A stretch of 64,000 nt of DNA, from positions 5,815,501 through 5,879,500 of the forward strand of contig BSDZ01000080.1 in NCBI GenBank assembly GCA_030268105.1. Direction: 5' to 3'. Source of the stretch: Volvox africanus (lineage: Eukaryota > Chlorophyta > Chlorophyceae > Chlamydomonadales > Volvocaceae). Of this stretch, positions 9,401 through 21,694 are shown piece after piece. The notes below the pieces were generated by a model. That model saw only the letters and a list, made by a program, of their open reading frames with translations. It had not been told where the DNA came from and made no database searches. Made by a program: the position numbers and the translations under genes. Position 1 is the first letter of the stretch; every line of letters begins with the position of its first letter.

Positions 9401-12400
9401 TGATGCCCAGATCCACAATCCGCAGTGGCAGCTGAATCCTGATCAGGCAACTGTACCGCTTCGGGTCCATTTCGTGGCCAGGCGCATGCCAGCTGGAATC
9501 TACCCCAATCCACAGCCGCGACAGTGCCCGGACCACCGACTGGTACAGTACGCAGTAAAATCCAGTCCGGACCTGAATTATTGGGATAATGCGAGCAATC
9601 CGCCGCATCTTACTGTGGAGGCGGGTCAGCCGTCAACCTTCTGTCCTCAGCTCCATCAGATGTGGGGCCAGTGGCACCAGCAAAGCGGAGTCCCAACCCA
9701 CAGCACCGAAGCCGTCCATTCGTACGTTTCCGCGCCGCGAGCTGTGACGTACACGGACCCGTACACTGGCGAGCTGTACGACGAGGATTGGGTCAATGCA
9801 GAAGGATCCGCTCCTTATGTCGCCAGTGCCCCTTACTGCTGGACAGGTGGGCCCAGTGGGGCGAAGCCAGCTCAGGGGCACAGGCCCGGGCAGCAGTACA
9901 TGACGTACACACTATTCCGTATGGTGCCAGGGGTTCCGCTGTGTGAGGCCATAGAGAGGCCTAGCTCCGATCCTGCGGCGCTACAATTGTCCTATACGAC
10001 CACTGCTTCAACGGCGGCGAGGGTGGGGACAGCATTATCACCGCAGCTGCCAAGCGATCGTCGCGAGAGCCTGTTCGGCACCCTCCGGCGCCGAGGCGAG
10101 GACGGTGCCACGACGCAGGCCAGCTCTGCAATCGCCTTTACACGCACCCTGCCGATCATGCATTCACGACCTCACGACCAAAGAGGCGGCGGCTCGTTGT
10201 CTTCATCTCTCCGAGGTCCCCGGAAGGATGCTGAGCTGTACCAGGCAGTGGAGGCCGGCATGCGGCAGCATGAGGAGTCGATGCGACAGCAGCCGCGGCC
10301 TCAGCTTGTCGTACAGGCAGTACAGCCGCTGGGCCAGATGGGCATGGGTAGCGCTGACGACAACGGCGCTGGCAGAGGCGTCGGATATGCCCCTTCCGCA
10401 AGGCCACCGTCTACGAGCCCTTCAGCGGGCCCGGTCGCTCAAAACCGGCTAAGTATATCGCTACGTCCCTACCTTACTGGCGCAGCGGCGGGGGCGGGAA
10501 CGGCGGCGGCATCACTGAGACGCAGCTCCTTGACCTTTACACCGCCCTCACGGACCGCTCAACCTCAGGAGGATCTTCTTGAAGCTGCTACAACGCAACG
10601 GCCACACGTGCAACATCAGGTGCCATTACAGCCAGCGCCTGTGGCGGGGCCCACTGCCGCCGTTGCGACGGCGCAACAAACGCCTTCAAAGGGCAGCGCC
10701 GCCGCGGCTACGGCGACGCCATGGCGACGCGAGATATCTAAGGGGCCTTATCGTGCTATAGCAAGCGCTGTCGATGATGATGGCGACGGATTATTCCCTA
10801 CGGTGACAAGGAAAGGCCGCCGGTCTCGCAACCTGCCGCCAGAATACGGTAGCTTCCAGCTGCCGTTTTACCCGTCCTGCCAACCGGCGATGGTTTCGGC
10901 TCTGTCGCACAGCGGTGCGGCAAGCGGTGTCGGCGGTGGCAATGGTGGCGTGTCGCTGCCGATAGCCGTTGAGGAGCCGTTGGTACAGCTAGGGGAGCAG
11001 GTGCTGCGGCGTCAGTTGCGGGCGAGGCCACGGACACTTTGGGAGGTGCATGAGCGGCAGGAAAAGGCAAGGTAGGGGCCGGGTTCGCGGAGGGCGGGGT
11101 ATGTTGACGCTGTGATGTGGTGCCGGTTCGGGCTTTGAGCTTCTCTCGTATTTGGGAGTGGATTGCAACAGGATATAGGGCCTGCCCCGGTGTGTCGTGC
11201 AGATGGATGTCGGAGAAGCGCCAGAACGGCGCCAGCGGCGCCTCCAGTGGCGGCGGTGTTGTCGACGGTAAAGACGGTGTTGACGACGGAGGCCCGCTCC
11301 ACGATGACGAAAACGAAACTGCAGAGGAGGAGTACGAGGACTTTTGGATAGCGGATCCCGACGACGATGAGTTGTCCCCGGAGGATCACGCCGTGAGTAG
11401 GGAGGAGGTTTCTGCGTGGTGACGGCTAACATATTTGCATGTCCTTGATCCCAGATGTCCAAATCCAAATAGCCGGCCGACTGCTCCTGTCTACAAAACT
11501 GCCTGTCTCCCCGGCACATGTGAAGGCGGTCACGCTACGTCATGCGGGGCCCCTACGCGAGCCCTTTCCCTTGATCTCTGACTCACAGAAAAATGGGATT
11601 TGCTGTAATCGCTTTCAGTCAGATGGTGCTTTGTCGCCATAAGACTATCCGCAGCCCAAAACCTGCAGCATTCAGATTTCTGATGTACACTAGTTTGCAC
11701 ATTACTGAACCCAATAATGATATTAGAGCGCCAATCTGTGCTTTACATGTGTTGAGGCGCGCCGCCTCATGCATGTCTCTGATCACTGTCCTGGCCCTCC
11801 CTTGTCAACACTGTTAACGCGTACGTCTGTCGCCCTGGCCACCGCGATTACCGTCATCGCCATCGCCATGGTCGTCGCCACCCCCACCGCGATTGCCACT
11901 GCTCTGCATATCTATCACCGCACTGAACTGCTGTCATTGATCTTAGCGTGTGCTAATGTGTGTATTTAAATGTGTATGTGAGCTGGCGTATGTTATTTAC
12001 GTCTTCTGCATGTGGTCTGGTGAATGTTCTACACCCGGCCCCGGGCCTCCCGGGGGGCTCTCTGTCCCCCGGGTCCGTTATTTCTCGAACCCCACAACAG
12101 CTGTCCGAGTACCGGCTCATATTAGTGACGATAGAACGGAAGAGCAACCTGTTCTTTCACATCCAGAGGGCGTGGATAGGGGCTCACATGCGCCTGGCGC
12201 TGACCGAGGCGGCAGTAAGGGGTGAGAGAAGGGATTCCTCGCTCTGGGGGATAGGCCACGAGGGCAGCCAATAGCGTCCAAATCGGGTGAGGCTGGCCAT
12301 CCGGATCGACTCAAGACCGAGGCAATTAAGTTGTGCATGCGGCAGGGAAGATGTGGACTCTTGTGGCTCAGGGATAAATGCGGCTCAAGGGACGCTCGAT

Positions 12401-15400
12401 TTTCTCTTACCACCCCGGTAGAAGCAGTCATCATCAATGCACGCACACACATATACTTAATGCTCGTCCAACAAACACCAAAGGTGCCTTCACATACCAG
12501 CGGCTTTGACATTCGCTTCCCCCAATTTGGCCCCCACATTGCGTGGCACGTTCGCGGCCCGCCCTCTAACGCATATCGGGAATTGCAGGCATGCCCCTGT
12601 GGTACGCTCCTGCCTTCGTGCCCAGGCGTCTTGTTGTGGACATGCCGGCGCTCGTGTACGGCAGCAGCGATAATGGCGCGCACCACGAGACTGTACGGCT
12701 GGAGAATTCGGAGCTGCCGGAAGTTCGCGGTTCGCCGGACGCCGCTCATCAGGCGCTGCAGTACTTCTCCGAAGCCGGAGTGTGAGCGCAGAGCGGAGAT
12801 GTGCAGGGGCCCCCGGGGTTTACGAAATCCTGACCCGGACAAGGGAACTCCAAAGGGGTGGAGGGTAACCCCACAGCTCACATGCAGCCTAGGAACATAG
12901 TCGAACGAGACGGACGCGGTGGCACTTTGGGGGGTAGGCCGATATTTAGCTTTCAAAGCTTTCATGCAGTTGGTACCTGGAGACTGCTGACAACTAGTAA
13001 TCTCTATTGCATAGGGACACATAGATGCCGAATTTAGCACCCGCCGCTCCTCCCCCATGCCCACTGCCAACTGGTCCCACCGGCCCCTGCTGGGCCTTTA
13101 CTCCGGTCTCGACCCTCAGACTGTCACGAGTTCTAGGCTCCGCAGCTCAAGCTGCGGGCGCCGCCGGGGCCCTGGAGCTGTTCCCCGGAGACAGTCCCGT
13201 GCTGTACGGAATGCAGCCATCCGGTACGGCACGGCACTTCGAACTTGTTTAATGATCCGAGTCATTAAACGTGGTGATGGCGGTGGTACTATCCGCAGGC
13301 GACAGTGGGTCTCATTTCATCACAGAGAGCGGGAAGAAAGTGGCTGTCCATACAAATGCATCCATCAACCTCTTCTGATTGGTTCTTAGGCCCTACATGG
13401 CTTTTCGTATGTTCCTCTGACAGTGGCTTCCGGATCTCGATTGGTTGTTTTTCAGTGCCTCACCTAAGGGGTAAAACTCGCTTTAAATCATTGTTGACAT
13501 GTTCAAGCGTTTCTTTTTTTTCTTGTTCACTATTCCCTTCATGATCACCACCATCTCCACGTTCGTGGAGATGGCCCCTCCCCTTTCCCCTCGCCATGGC
13601 GGTCTCCGCCCTCGATCAATTTGGCAACTTGCAAGGACAGGCAGCCTTTTTGACCTGAATTCCGCGCTGTCACCGGCACCCACCCTGGAGGACCTCAGCG
13701 CCAGGATATCAAACCTTAGCCCAATTCCCTCAGCTTCCCCGTCTCGGAAGAGCCTTATGCAGCTCGGATCGTTGCTGGCGGCGGCTGGGCGGGTCAGCGG
13801 CAGCCGACCTTCGCCGGCGGGGGGGCCGACGGCAGGACAAGCACATTTAAACAGGCATACTAGCGGGGTGAGCGGTTCACTCCTCTTAAATAGCTAGGAT
13901 TTGGGGCGTGGCCCATGGGTCTCTGATCTCTAATGCACTCCTGGGCGCGGCGCACATCTGACGGGCTTCGTGTGGCTTCGTGTTGTGCTATGGTCCATAA
14001 CATTGTCCCTAGCTGACTTGTCCCATAAGGCCTTCCGAGTTGCCAAGACCGGATGGCTGTAGAGGAGTAATAACCTTAGTGCGAGTTAGCTACATGCGGA
14101 TCTGTAATTGCCCTCGTTGCGATAGTTATCTGTCGGCGGCGGCGGCAGCGGTGGCGGCGGTACCAGCGCAAGCGGTGGCGGAGGCACCACCTCGGGAGGC
14201 GGCATTAACAGCAACGAGCTGGCGCTCAGTGTGTCTGTCAGTTCTGCGTTTCTGTCGTTGTACGATGCCCAGCGATCCCGCCGCCAGGACCGCCTGGCCA
14301 ATGCCCTGGGATCGCAAGGCTCACCGTCCCAGACCCCTCCGCAGCCAGCGGATCCACATCAGCGCGCCGGGCTGGTGGCGCCACCACGTATCAGGACAGC
14401 GTACCTTGTTGACGACGGCAATGAAATGGGTGCTGTATGGAACGTCAGCGGGAGGTCAAATGCTACCTCTCAACAAGTACAGCAACGGGACGGGAGCGGC
14501 GGCGGCGGCGGCGGCTTGCCCATCGGCGGCATTGAGAGCCGCCGTACCTCCCGCCGTTTAATTTCCTGGCACCCCACCGTCACCGTGGAGGGGCCAGATG
14601 AACGGTCACCGTCGCAGCCGCCGCTGTCACGGGATGCCTGGCAGCCACAACCGCAATCCCGACAGCAAACGCAACCTCAGCTGACAGCGCAGCCAGCGCA
14701 GCGGCAGTCCGTGAGCTCCAACCTCCAAGCCGCCGTGTCCATCGCCGCCGCTGCCAACCTGGCGGCTGAACGGTACGGCGCTGACGTGGACGCCCGGGAG
14801 GCACGAAGCTTCTATGGAGAGGTGGAGGAGGCCATGCGGTGGGGCTGCAGCCTGTTCGACGAGGGCGATGCCAAGCTCATTCAGGCGAGTTCGGAGAGCC
14901 GAAATGGAATTTTACATTCTTTGCACATACAAACAAGTGACCTGCGAGCTGACCAGTAGCGGAGTTGACGCCTTAGTTGATTCGGCAGATTCCGCTGGAT
15001 GCTGGTGGTGGGTGCTGAACCTGGGAAAACCACTGATTTCGGAGAAGTCGGCATGGGAGACTGGATGAGGGTGCCCCGAAACACCGGGGAAGGTAGGGAC
15101 TGCCAGGTTAGTGGCCACGGGTGATGTACCCCCTGACCCCCTATCCTACACACATGAAACACATTTGTTGCATGAAATTTGCGTATACGGTTTAAACAGT
15201 ATATAATATATACACATACACACACACACACACACATATATATATATGTGTATATATCCTTAGGATCGGAAGATAACCAAAGAACAGGAAAGGGTATGCT
15301 GGGAATCAATGAAAGCTAACGGAAAACACGGTGAGGACTGAAATGTACGGACGTTGTAACCCGATATCCGTACATCTAATATCCGCCAATCTATATCTTG

Positions 15401-18400
15401 AGTCTCCAATTTTCCCATACTGCCAATATATTCAACATTGTTACCCTCAACAATTTGGCTTCCTTTTTCCGTACATCCTCAGCCGTCCTCCGAACATCCC
15501 TTACACCAAACCCAGGAAATCATCTTGGAGCGGGCATTCTCACAGACCCCGGGGGCGCGGAAGCTGTCCAAGTGCTTCTTTAACTCGCGCGTCGTGTTTA
15601 GGTACGAACTCCCAGCTGTCGTAACGCTCCTCAAGGAAACATGTGCGAATAGATGGATGGCTATTCAGGCATTTTCATCCTTCCTCTTAACACATCACTG
15701 GATCCGCCACCGGTCTGGCGGCGTTTAATTCAAGCCACACATTAAGCCCGGGATACCTCCACCCTCCCAGGTCCTCCTTAAACTGAAAGCGCCAAATACA
15801 GATGTCACCCCGGATTAGTGCGCTGCTGACCCACAAAATGCAACCTGCTTATTTTATGGCACAGAGATTCCCCTCTCCACCCGGTTGCCCCATCCTCCGA
15901 TCGCTCTCGCAGCTTCATTCTGAGCCGCCTGTACGCCTGGGGTGCGATTTGCGCCATGTTCAGCAGCTCGACTCCAATCCGGTATCGCTCGCCCAAAACC
16001 GACAACGCCGTCCAAGACAGCGCCCTGGCGCCTAGGTCCGGCACCCACCTCGGCGTACGACAATCTAGGGTGGCGGCGCTGCCAAAGGAAGTACGCCGTA
16101 GTCAAGACGGCGGTGGCGGCGACTGTGGCGGCAATGATAGCCGTACACGTACACGGATGGCGCCAGTAGCTGCGTCGACGGAGCACAAACCCCATGGCGG
16201 CGATTGCGTCAGTCGTACAATGGAGAGGGTAGTGGCGGGGCCCGCAAGCAGCATTGTCGCGGGCGTCGCCGCTGACATCAGCGGCCGTCAGACTCCGGCG
16301 GATTTTTATCGTGTCTCATACGACCTGACGGGGACGATATCATCCTCGTTTAGCAGGTTGGTGGACAGCAAGCCTTCACCGGCACGGGCATCGTCCCCTG
16401 GACGGCAGCAGATACGACAACAGCAGCAGTACCGTGATCAGAAGGGGCCGTCTTATGAGATGCATGCACTGGCCGAAAAGGCTGCAACTGATGATGCAGA
16501 TGTGGTTGAGCCGGCGTCCGATGTGCCAAGGGCGGAAGGTTGGGCGAGCAGGGGGGAAATTGGTGGCGGCGGCGGTGGTGAAAGGGGTGCGCGAGTTTGG
16601 TGGGAGGGAGGGGTACTGGTGGACAGATCACTGTTCACGGGACCCCTGGCAGAGGCTGTCGAAGATGGCGGGCCGGCGGCGGCGGCGACAGGGCCTTGGG
16701 TACGGTTGCAGAGAAGTCCTGACCCACGGGGCATTAGCGGCAGCGGCGGTGGCAGTGGCGGCGGCAGCGGCAATCGGTTACCTCGATCCCCCAATATGGA
16801 GCGTGGCGACGGCGGCGGCACCATTGGCGGTGGTGGCACTGGGGAGCAATATGCATCGTTTACGTTTGCTGTGCCAGCCCGTCCTTCGTCGGTGCCAAGC
16901 TCCGGGTCGTACGCTGCCAGTGACATGCCCTCCGGCGAGGTCCCGCCGCTGGTGCCGTCGCCGGAGCCGGCGGCATCTGGAGAGACGCCGTTTAAGCCAC
17001 GGCCAAAAGCGTAAGTAGAGTGCAGTGCAGGGCAGGCTGTACGTCGCACTGAGGTTGGAATTCGGCCATGCGCTGTACGAGTCATGGGAGTGCGCTGTAT
17101 GAGTCATGCGCTGTGGGTCATTTCCAACCTGGTTTGGGAGGGATTGTACGTGCAGGTGGTTCTTCTGGTGAGCTCACATCCGGTGCTAATCTGTCCGGAT
17201 CATTAATCTGTCAATTAATTGCCACGTGTGGCGGTGCAAAAGGAAGCACAGGTGATGGTGCTGAAAGCAGAGGATATTGCTGTCCTCATCACCGCCCTAA
17301 GAACGTAGTGGCCTCTTTGGCACAGGGCTCACCTACTGCTCTATCCCACCTCCCCATTTCTTGACAACTTGATCCCATCTACCATTTCCTGGTTGGCTCC
17401 AGAAGCGCACTCGACCAGGCGGTGGAGCTTGAGGAGGAGCGGGCCTTCTTTCAGCGGCTGCACAACAACCGCACCTGGGCCATGTTCAGCCGAGGGGCCC
17501 AGAGGCACCGCCATCTGCTGAGGAGGCTGGGGTTAAATCCCACAGAGCCGACCTCCATACGGTGGGAATCGGTGGTAGGCGAGTCTGGGTGTGGGAAGGG
17601 GTTGGGGAAAAGTACTGATACTGCAGATTCGGCTAGCTCGGGTGCAGCACGGCCCGCCGACACGATCCTTTGGCCCATGACCATTTGGGGTTTCTGTCTA
17701 TGTGATCTGCTGTGAAGGTAAACGGCAAGCTTACAAGAGATGGGGATGGTGATATCCGGATGCATTAGTTTCTGATGGCGTTTACCTCCTCGACGTTTCA
17801 CCAGTTCGGTTCTGAGGTGGTCCTCTTTCCTTAACGATGTGACTATGCGCCACCTGCCCCGCGGTCTTGTGGTTCAGGGCGACCGTGGAGACGCTTGCGG
17901 AAATCGTGCAGCTGCAGCAGCAACGCGCAGGGCAAGGACCTGTGGGTCAGCGCTGCCCCGCACCCGGTACCCAGGCACCGCCTACGCTCTCCCCCGATCC
18001 GCTGTCGCTGTCTCCGCTAGACGAGGCGCCGTTCCTGTTCGTACTGCAGCACCAGCAGCTGCACGGCAACGGTTATGGTGGAGCCGATGGTGGCGGCATG
18101 GCCGCCAGTGAGGTATTAGACGTCCTGACGGGCCGTATGGCACGTGCAGAGGCGCAGCTGCGCAGCAACTTGTTCGGTGATATCCTGGATAATGGTGATG
18201 GCAGCGGCGGCGGCGGTCGTCGCAGCTCAATGATGTCGGGGATGCGGGCGGCGTACCTTCGGAGTATCATGCAAGCTAAGACAGAACCGACCGAGGAGCT
18301 GTTAGGTGCGTAGCCGGGCTGGCGGGTGGGCGGACAGGGTGCACCGTGAAGCATTCCCCTTCTCTCCATCTGCCCACCTCCCACCAGAACCTTCCGCGCC

Positions 18401-18820
18401 TCCTTTCCTCACGCGCAGGCGGTCCAGCCGTTGAGCTCTGGGAGAGGCTGGTGGGGAGGCTGGCCGCCCGCCTCGCGCACAAGCGCGTCAAGCGACTGCT
18501 GTTCTGGGTGCAGCAAGAGCTGGCGTTTAGCGAAGGATGCGAGGACCGAATGAACTGGCTCAGCGATGTGGTGAGTCTAGTGTATGAAAATGGGTCCTGA
18601 TGGTCAGGTTGGATGGGAGGGGAAATCCTTCGGATCTGGGAAATAGACCCACTAATATATATAACCCTTCCCATTTCCGGAAGCACCTTCTCTTGCTTTC
18701 CTGGTCCTGGTCCTGGTCCTGTCCAGCCTTTCAGTCGGTTGGCCCTTGCGCTGCTGAATCCTCCCTGCTTCCAGCACACGTCGCCCCACACACACACACG
18801 CACGCACGCAAACATACACA

Positions 18821-18858
<38 letters not shown>

Positions 18859-19726
18859 GGCTGTATGTTGGAGTATATGTTGGAGTTGTAGTCCGCTGCG
18901 CTGTCCTTTCTTCGCTCCTGTGTCCCATTCATCGACTATATCGTTATTGTTCACAGATTCTTCAAAAACCACATACTTAAAAGGAACCCCTCGTCGCTTT
19001 CAGTTGGTAGAATCCGACCCCGATGAGCCTCCCGAGCTGGACTGGAGCTTCGCAAGGTGCTCTCGGACACTGGTAGCGCTAGTGACGCAGCTGGCGGACC
19101 CCAACCCACCCGAACGGGTGGAAGGCAGATACCCGCCTGAGGTGCCACCCATCAAGCCCCAAAACGCAACGGACATGATGTACTGGATACGGGTAAGGTC
19201 TGTGTGGCACGTCTGAGGGATGAGTGCAGGGGAGAGAGGGCCGCGCAGCGATGGCACTACGGCTTACTTGGTGATTAGTGCTAGAGTAAGGTGACGGTTT
19301 TCCATGTGCAGACGTGTTATGGATCTAACTGGATCCGGCGCTATGCTTACAGGAAGACCTTCATCGGAATTCTCCACCCCCTAAGCCGGGATGAAGGGGC
19401 GTGAGAGGGACATCAAGCCCCGCGCTCTCAAGCCATTAAGTTTTGGGAGGCCATGTAGGACATACAAATCAGGGCGCAAGCCCCCGGGCTCGACCTGCCA
19501 AAGTTCTCTGCCTCACATGCGCGCTGCTGCCCCTCCCCACTCCACTTCACCCTTTACATTACCCCGTAGGTTTGCCATTCTTAACAGTCTGGGAGTGTTG
19601 TTGCCAATATGTTTCAGGGACGCGAGAATCGGCCATGGAATACCCTCCCTCCAGACTCACCATGCAAGCAGAATAGTAGATAGCCCTCTACCGGGAGACT
19701 TTGGTGGATGGGGGACTTGGGGGCCG

Positions 19727-19768
<42 letters not shown>

Positions 19769-21556
19769 GCGCGTGCGGGTGTGATTCAAAAAATGTGTAA
19801 ACCAGAGCGCCGTGGTGAACACCAAGCCAGACGGAGAAGGATGTGTGTATGTAGAACATTTTATCTGGCGGTTGTTAAGGCAAGTGATGTCGTTGGTTGG
19901 TTCCTGTTTTGGATGGTATTAACAAGCGACATAAGAGATTAATTGTATGTCCGAAGGTGCCCCCAATTCCCACCTCGCCCCCGAAAACAAAGCCACCTGG
20001 CTCCCTTTTTTCCTTGTGCACATGCGCCGAACGACGGGAGCAGTACGAGATCAAATCCTACTCGTTGGACTGGTCAGTAGGTATCCTTTACGAGATGGCG
20101 GGGCTCAGTGAGGAGGCCCAGGCTGTCGGGCGGTACGAGCAGGAGGACATTGTACTTCAGGTGATGCGACAGGTAAGGCGATTAGGCGGGGGATTGGTCG
20201 GGTGAAGTCGATATCAACACTGACACGACAACCCGAATCTCCGAGGGTTTCGGCCTTGCGTGTGGGGCCAAGTCCCGAAACTTCTGAGTTCATCATCGGT
20301 TGTGGATGTGTCCGTGACGCTCGCCCGTTGCCACCGTCTTTCCGTTCTCCGGTCTGGTCCATGTCCTCGGCTACTTCCAGCTTCCTACAGAGCTGCTGCA
20401 CCAGCTTGTACGCCGAATGTTTCTGCGGTTGGCGTGCTTCGTAATGGGCTACGCGGAGTTATACGGCGTTGCGCGGCAGCAGTCCCTGGCGGCGCTGGTG
20501 GTGGCCTTCAGGTGCAGGGCATGTCCCAACAGCTCTCGGGGACTGATGGGGTTCCGGGTGCTTAGAATGGCCCTCCTAATATTTGGGTTTTGTGGATGCG
20601 TAGATTTGCAAAAATGCAGTCAGGAGAGCCGCCTTTGATCATTGCATGCTTCAATGCTAGCTTTTGTTTGGTAGCATAAGAGATGTCCGCTATTAATCTG
20701 CCCTTACTTAGTGCGGGTGGCTACAGCTAGTCGTGACAGCAACGTGGCAGAGGAGTAACGCTGAGAGGCCCTCTCTGAATGCCGATTCTGCGGTTCAGCG
20801 GCCATCTGCCAGGCGCCGACACAAACTTGTCCCTTCGGATGTCTTCCCGACCTGGGTATCGACACATGGTCGCATCTCTACGGACCGTTCCGACAGGTAC
20901 GGCAGCGTGCTGCTGGTGCTGGTACGCAGCATCCAAAGCTGCGCAGAAGTGCTAGCGGACGAGTTCTTCCTCGAGCTGTACTACCTCTTTCGTACGCAGG
21001 AGGTACGTAATCTCCTTGCAGCTAGCCTCTGCCACACTCATTGGCACCTGGCGCCCACGGGAGTAGCAACGCATGCCCGTCATGGACTTCATCCTGCCCA
21101 TCTCTTCGGGCCCCGAGCACCACCCTTCATCTCATCGGAACCCACACACGCGCCTTCTCGTCTTCTTCCATGTATGCGGGCCCGTCCGGCGGTACTCGGA
21201 AGCGAGAGCTGTCATTCCCACTTGATAATTTGATGTTGCCCTGAACAACTCGCAGTGCAGCTCCTCTCACTGCATGCCAGTCAATAACAGTACCCAAATC
21301 CCAACATCAACCCCTTCAACACGGTCCTGACCAGTGACCCCCCCCACTACGACAGGTCCAGGACCAGCTCCGAGAAGTCCGGGGGGGAAATGACGCGCTG
21401 CTGGCGGAGTCCACACAGCACCTGTTTGAGGGTGTGCTACAGTGCATTGGCGAGACGGCGATGCTACACGGGCCGGGCGGGGCAGCGGGCGCTCAGAGTG
21501 TCGGACATATTACCAACCGGGCAGCATTCACTAAAATGCCAGGGCGGCTTACCTAA
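8433..21556 (+). CDS. C12orf56/DUF4551-like large protein (about 17 exons)
   Basis: Function unknown in any organism I know of. Exons: 8433-8717, 8844-11071, 11203-11392, 12101-12221, 12589-12781 (end tentative), about 13038-13223 (start tentative), 13641-13867, 14126 to about 14884 (donor unresolved), 15913-17010, 17403-17561, 17878-18305, 18419-18570, 19004-19192, 20044-20172, 20381-20511, 20897-21002 and 21356-21556, roughly 2,260 residues. Resemblance to animal C12orf56 (about 600 residues, from memory) is at the N-terminus (YYYVAVTDWSLYLLSKD then IHEL), the block SNLFFHIQRAW in exon 4, the helical segment KRVKRLLFWVQQEL, and the C-terminal helices QLVRRMFLRLACFVMGYAEL and FFLELYYLF. Long Gly/Ala/Gln/Pro-rich inserts fill exons 2, 8 and 9, and exon 3 is acidic. 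Exons 1-2 are duplicated in the palindrome. Confidence 0.7.
14941..15153 (-). repeat. Dispersed repeat, copy 1 (truncated, reverse)
   Basis: The reverse complement matches 36317-36678 and 54893-55250, sharing the blocks GTATTTCGGGGCA (here GTGTTTCGGGGCA), CACCAGCATCCAG and GGAATCTGCCG in order. Only the first 213 bases of the longer copies are present. It lies in the intron following the exon that ends near 14884 and abuts a CA/TA microsatellite at about 15208-15250. No coding capacity seen. Confidence 0.85.
15208..15256. repeat. TA/CA microsatellite
   Basis: Alternating TA then CA then TA dinucleotides inside an intron of the C12orf56-like gene. Confidence 0.8.
18786..18856. repeat. CA then CT microsatellites
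   Basis: CA-rich tract followed by an uninterrupted CT run (about 18823-18856), in the intron between exons 18419-18570 and 19004-19192. Just upstream a TCCTGG-type hexamer repeats three times near 18700-18720. Confidence 0.8.
19730..19765. repeat. GT microsatellite
   Basis: About sixteen GT units in the 850-base intron between exons 19004-19192 and 20044-20172. Confidence 0.85.
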
Positions 21557-21621
21557 GGGCTGCCTCTGGTGTGTATTTGGGGGCCAGGGAGGAATTCCAC
21601 ACCCCAATATACATCGTATAC

Positions 21622-21694
<73 letters not shown>

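Noticed and set aside
19358..19393. Acceptor at 19357 opening a short frame as an extra exon of the C12orf56-like gene
   Set aside because: The phase-0 frame meets a stop with no donor before it, while 19192 to 20044 joins cleanly in phase 0.
19391..19942. 183-codon frame over the GT microsatellite
   Set aside because: It is generated by the dinucleotide repeat, lies in an intron and has no domain.
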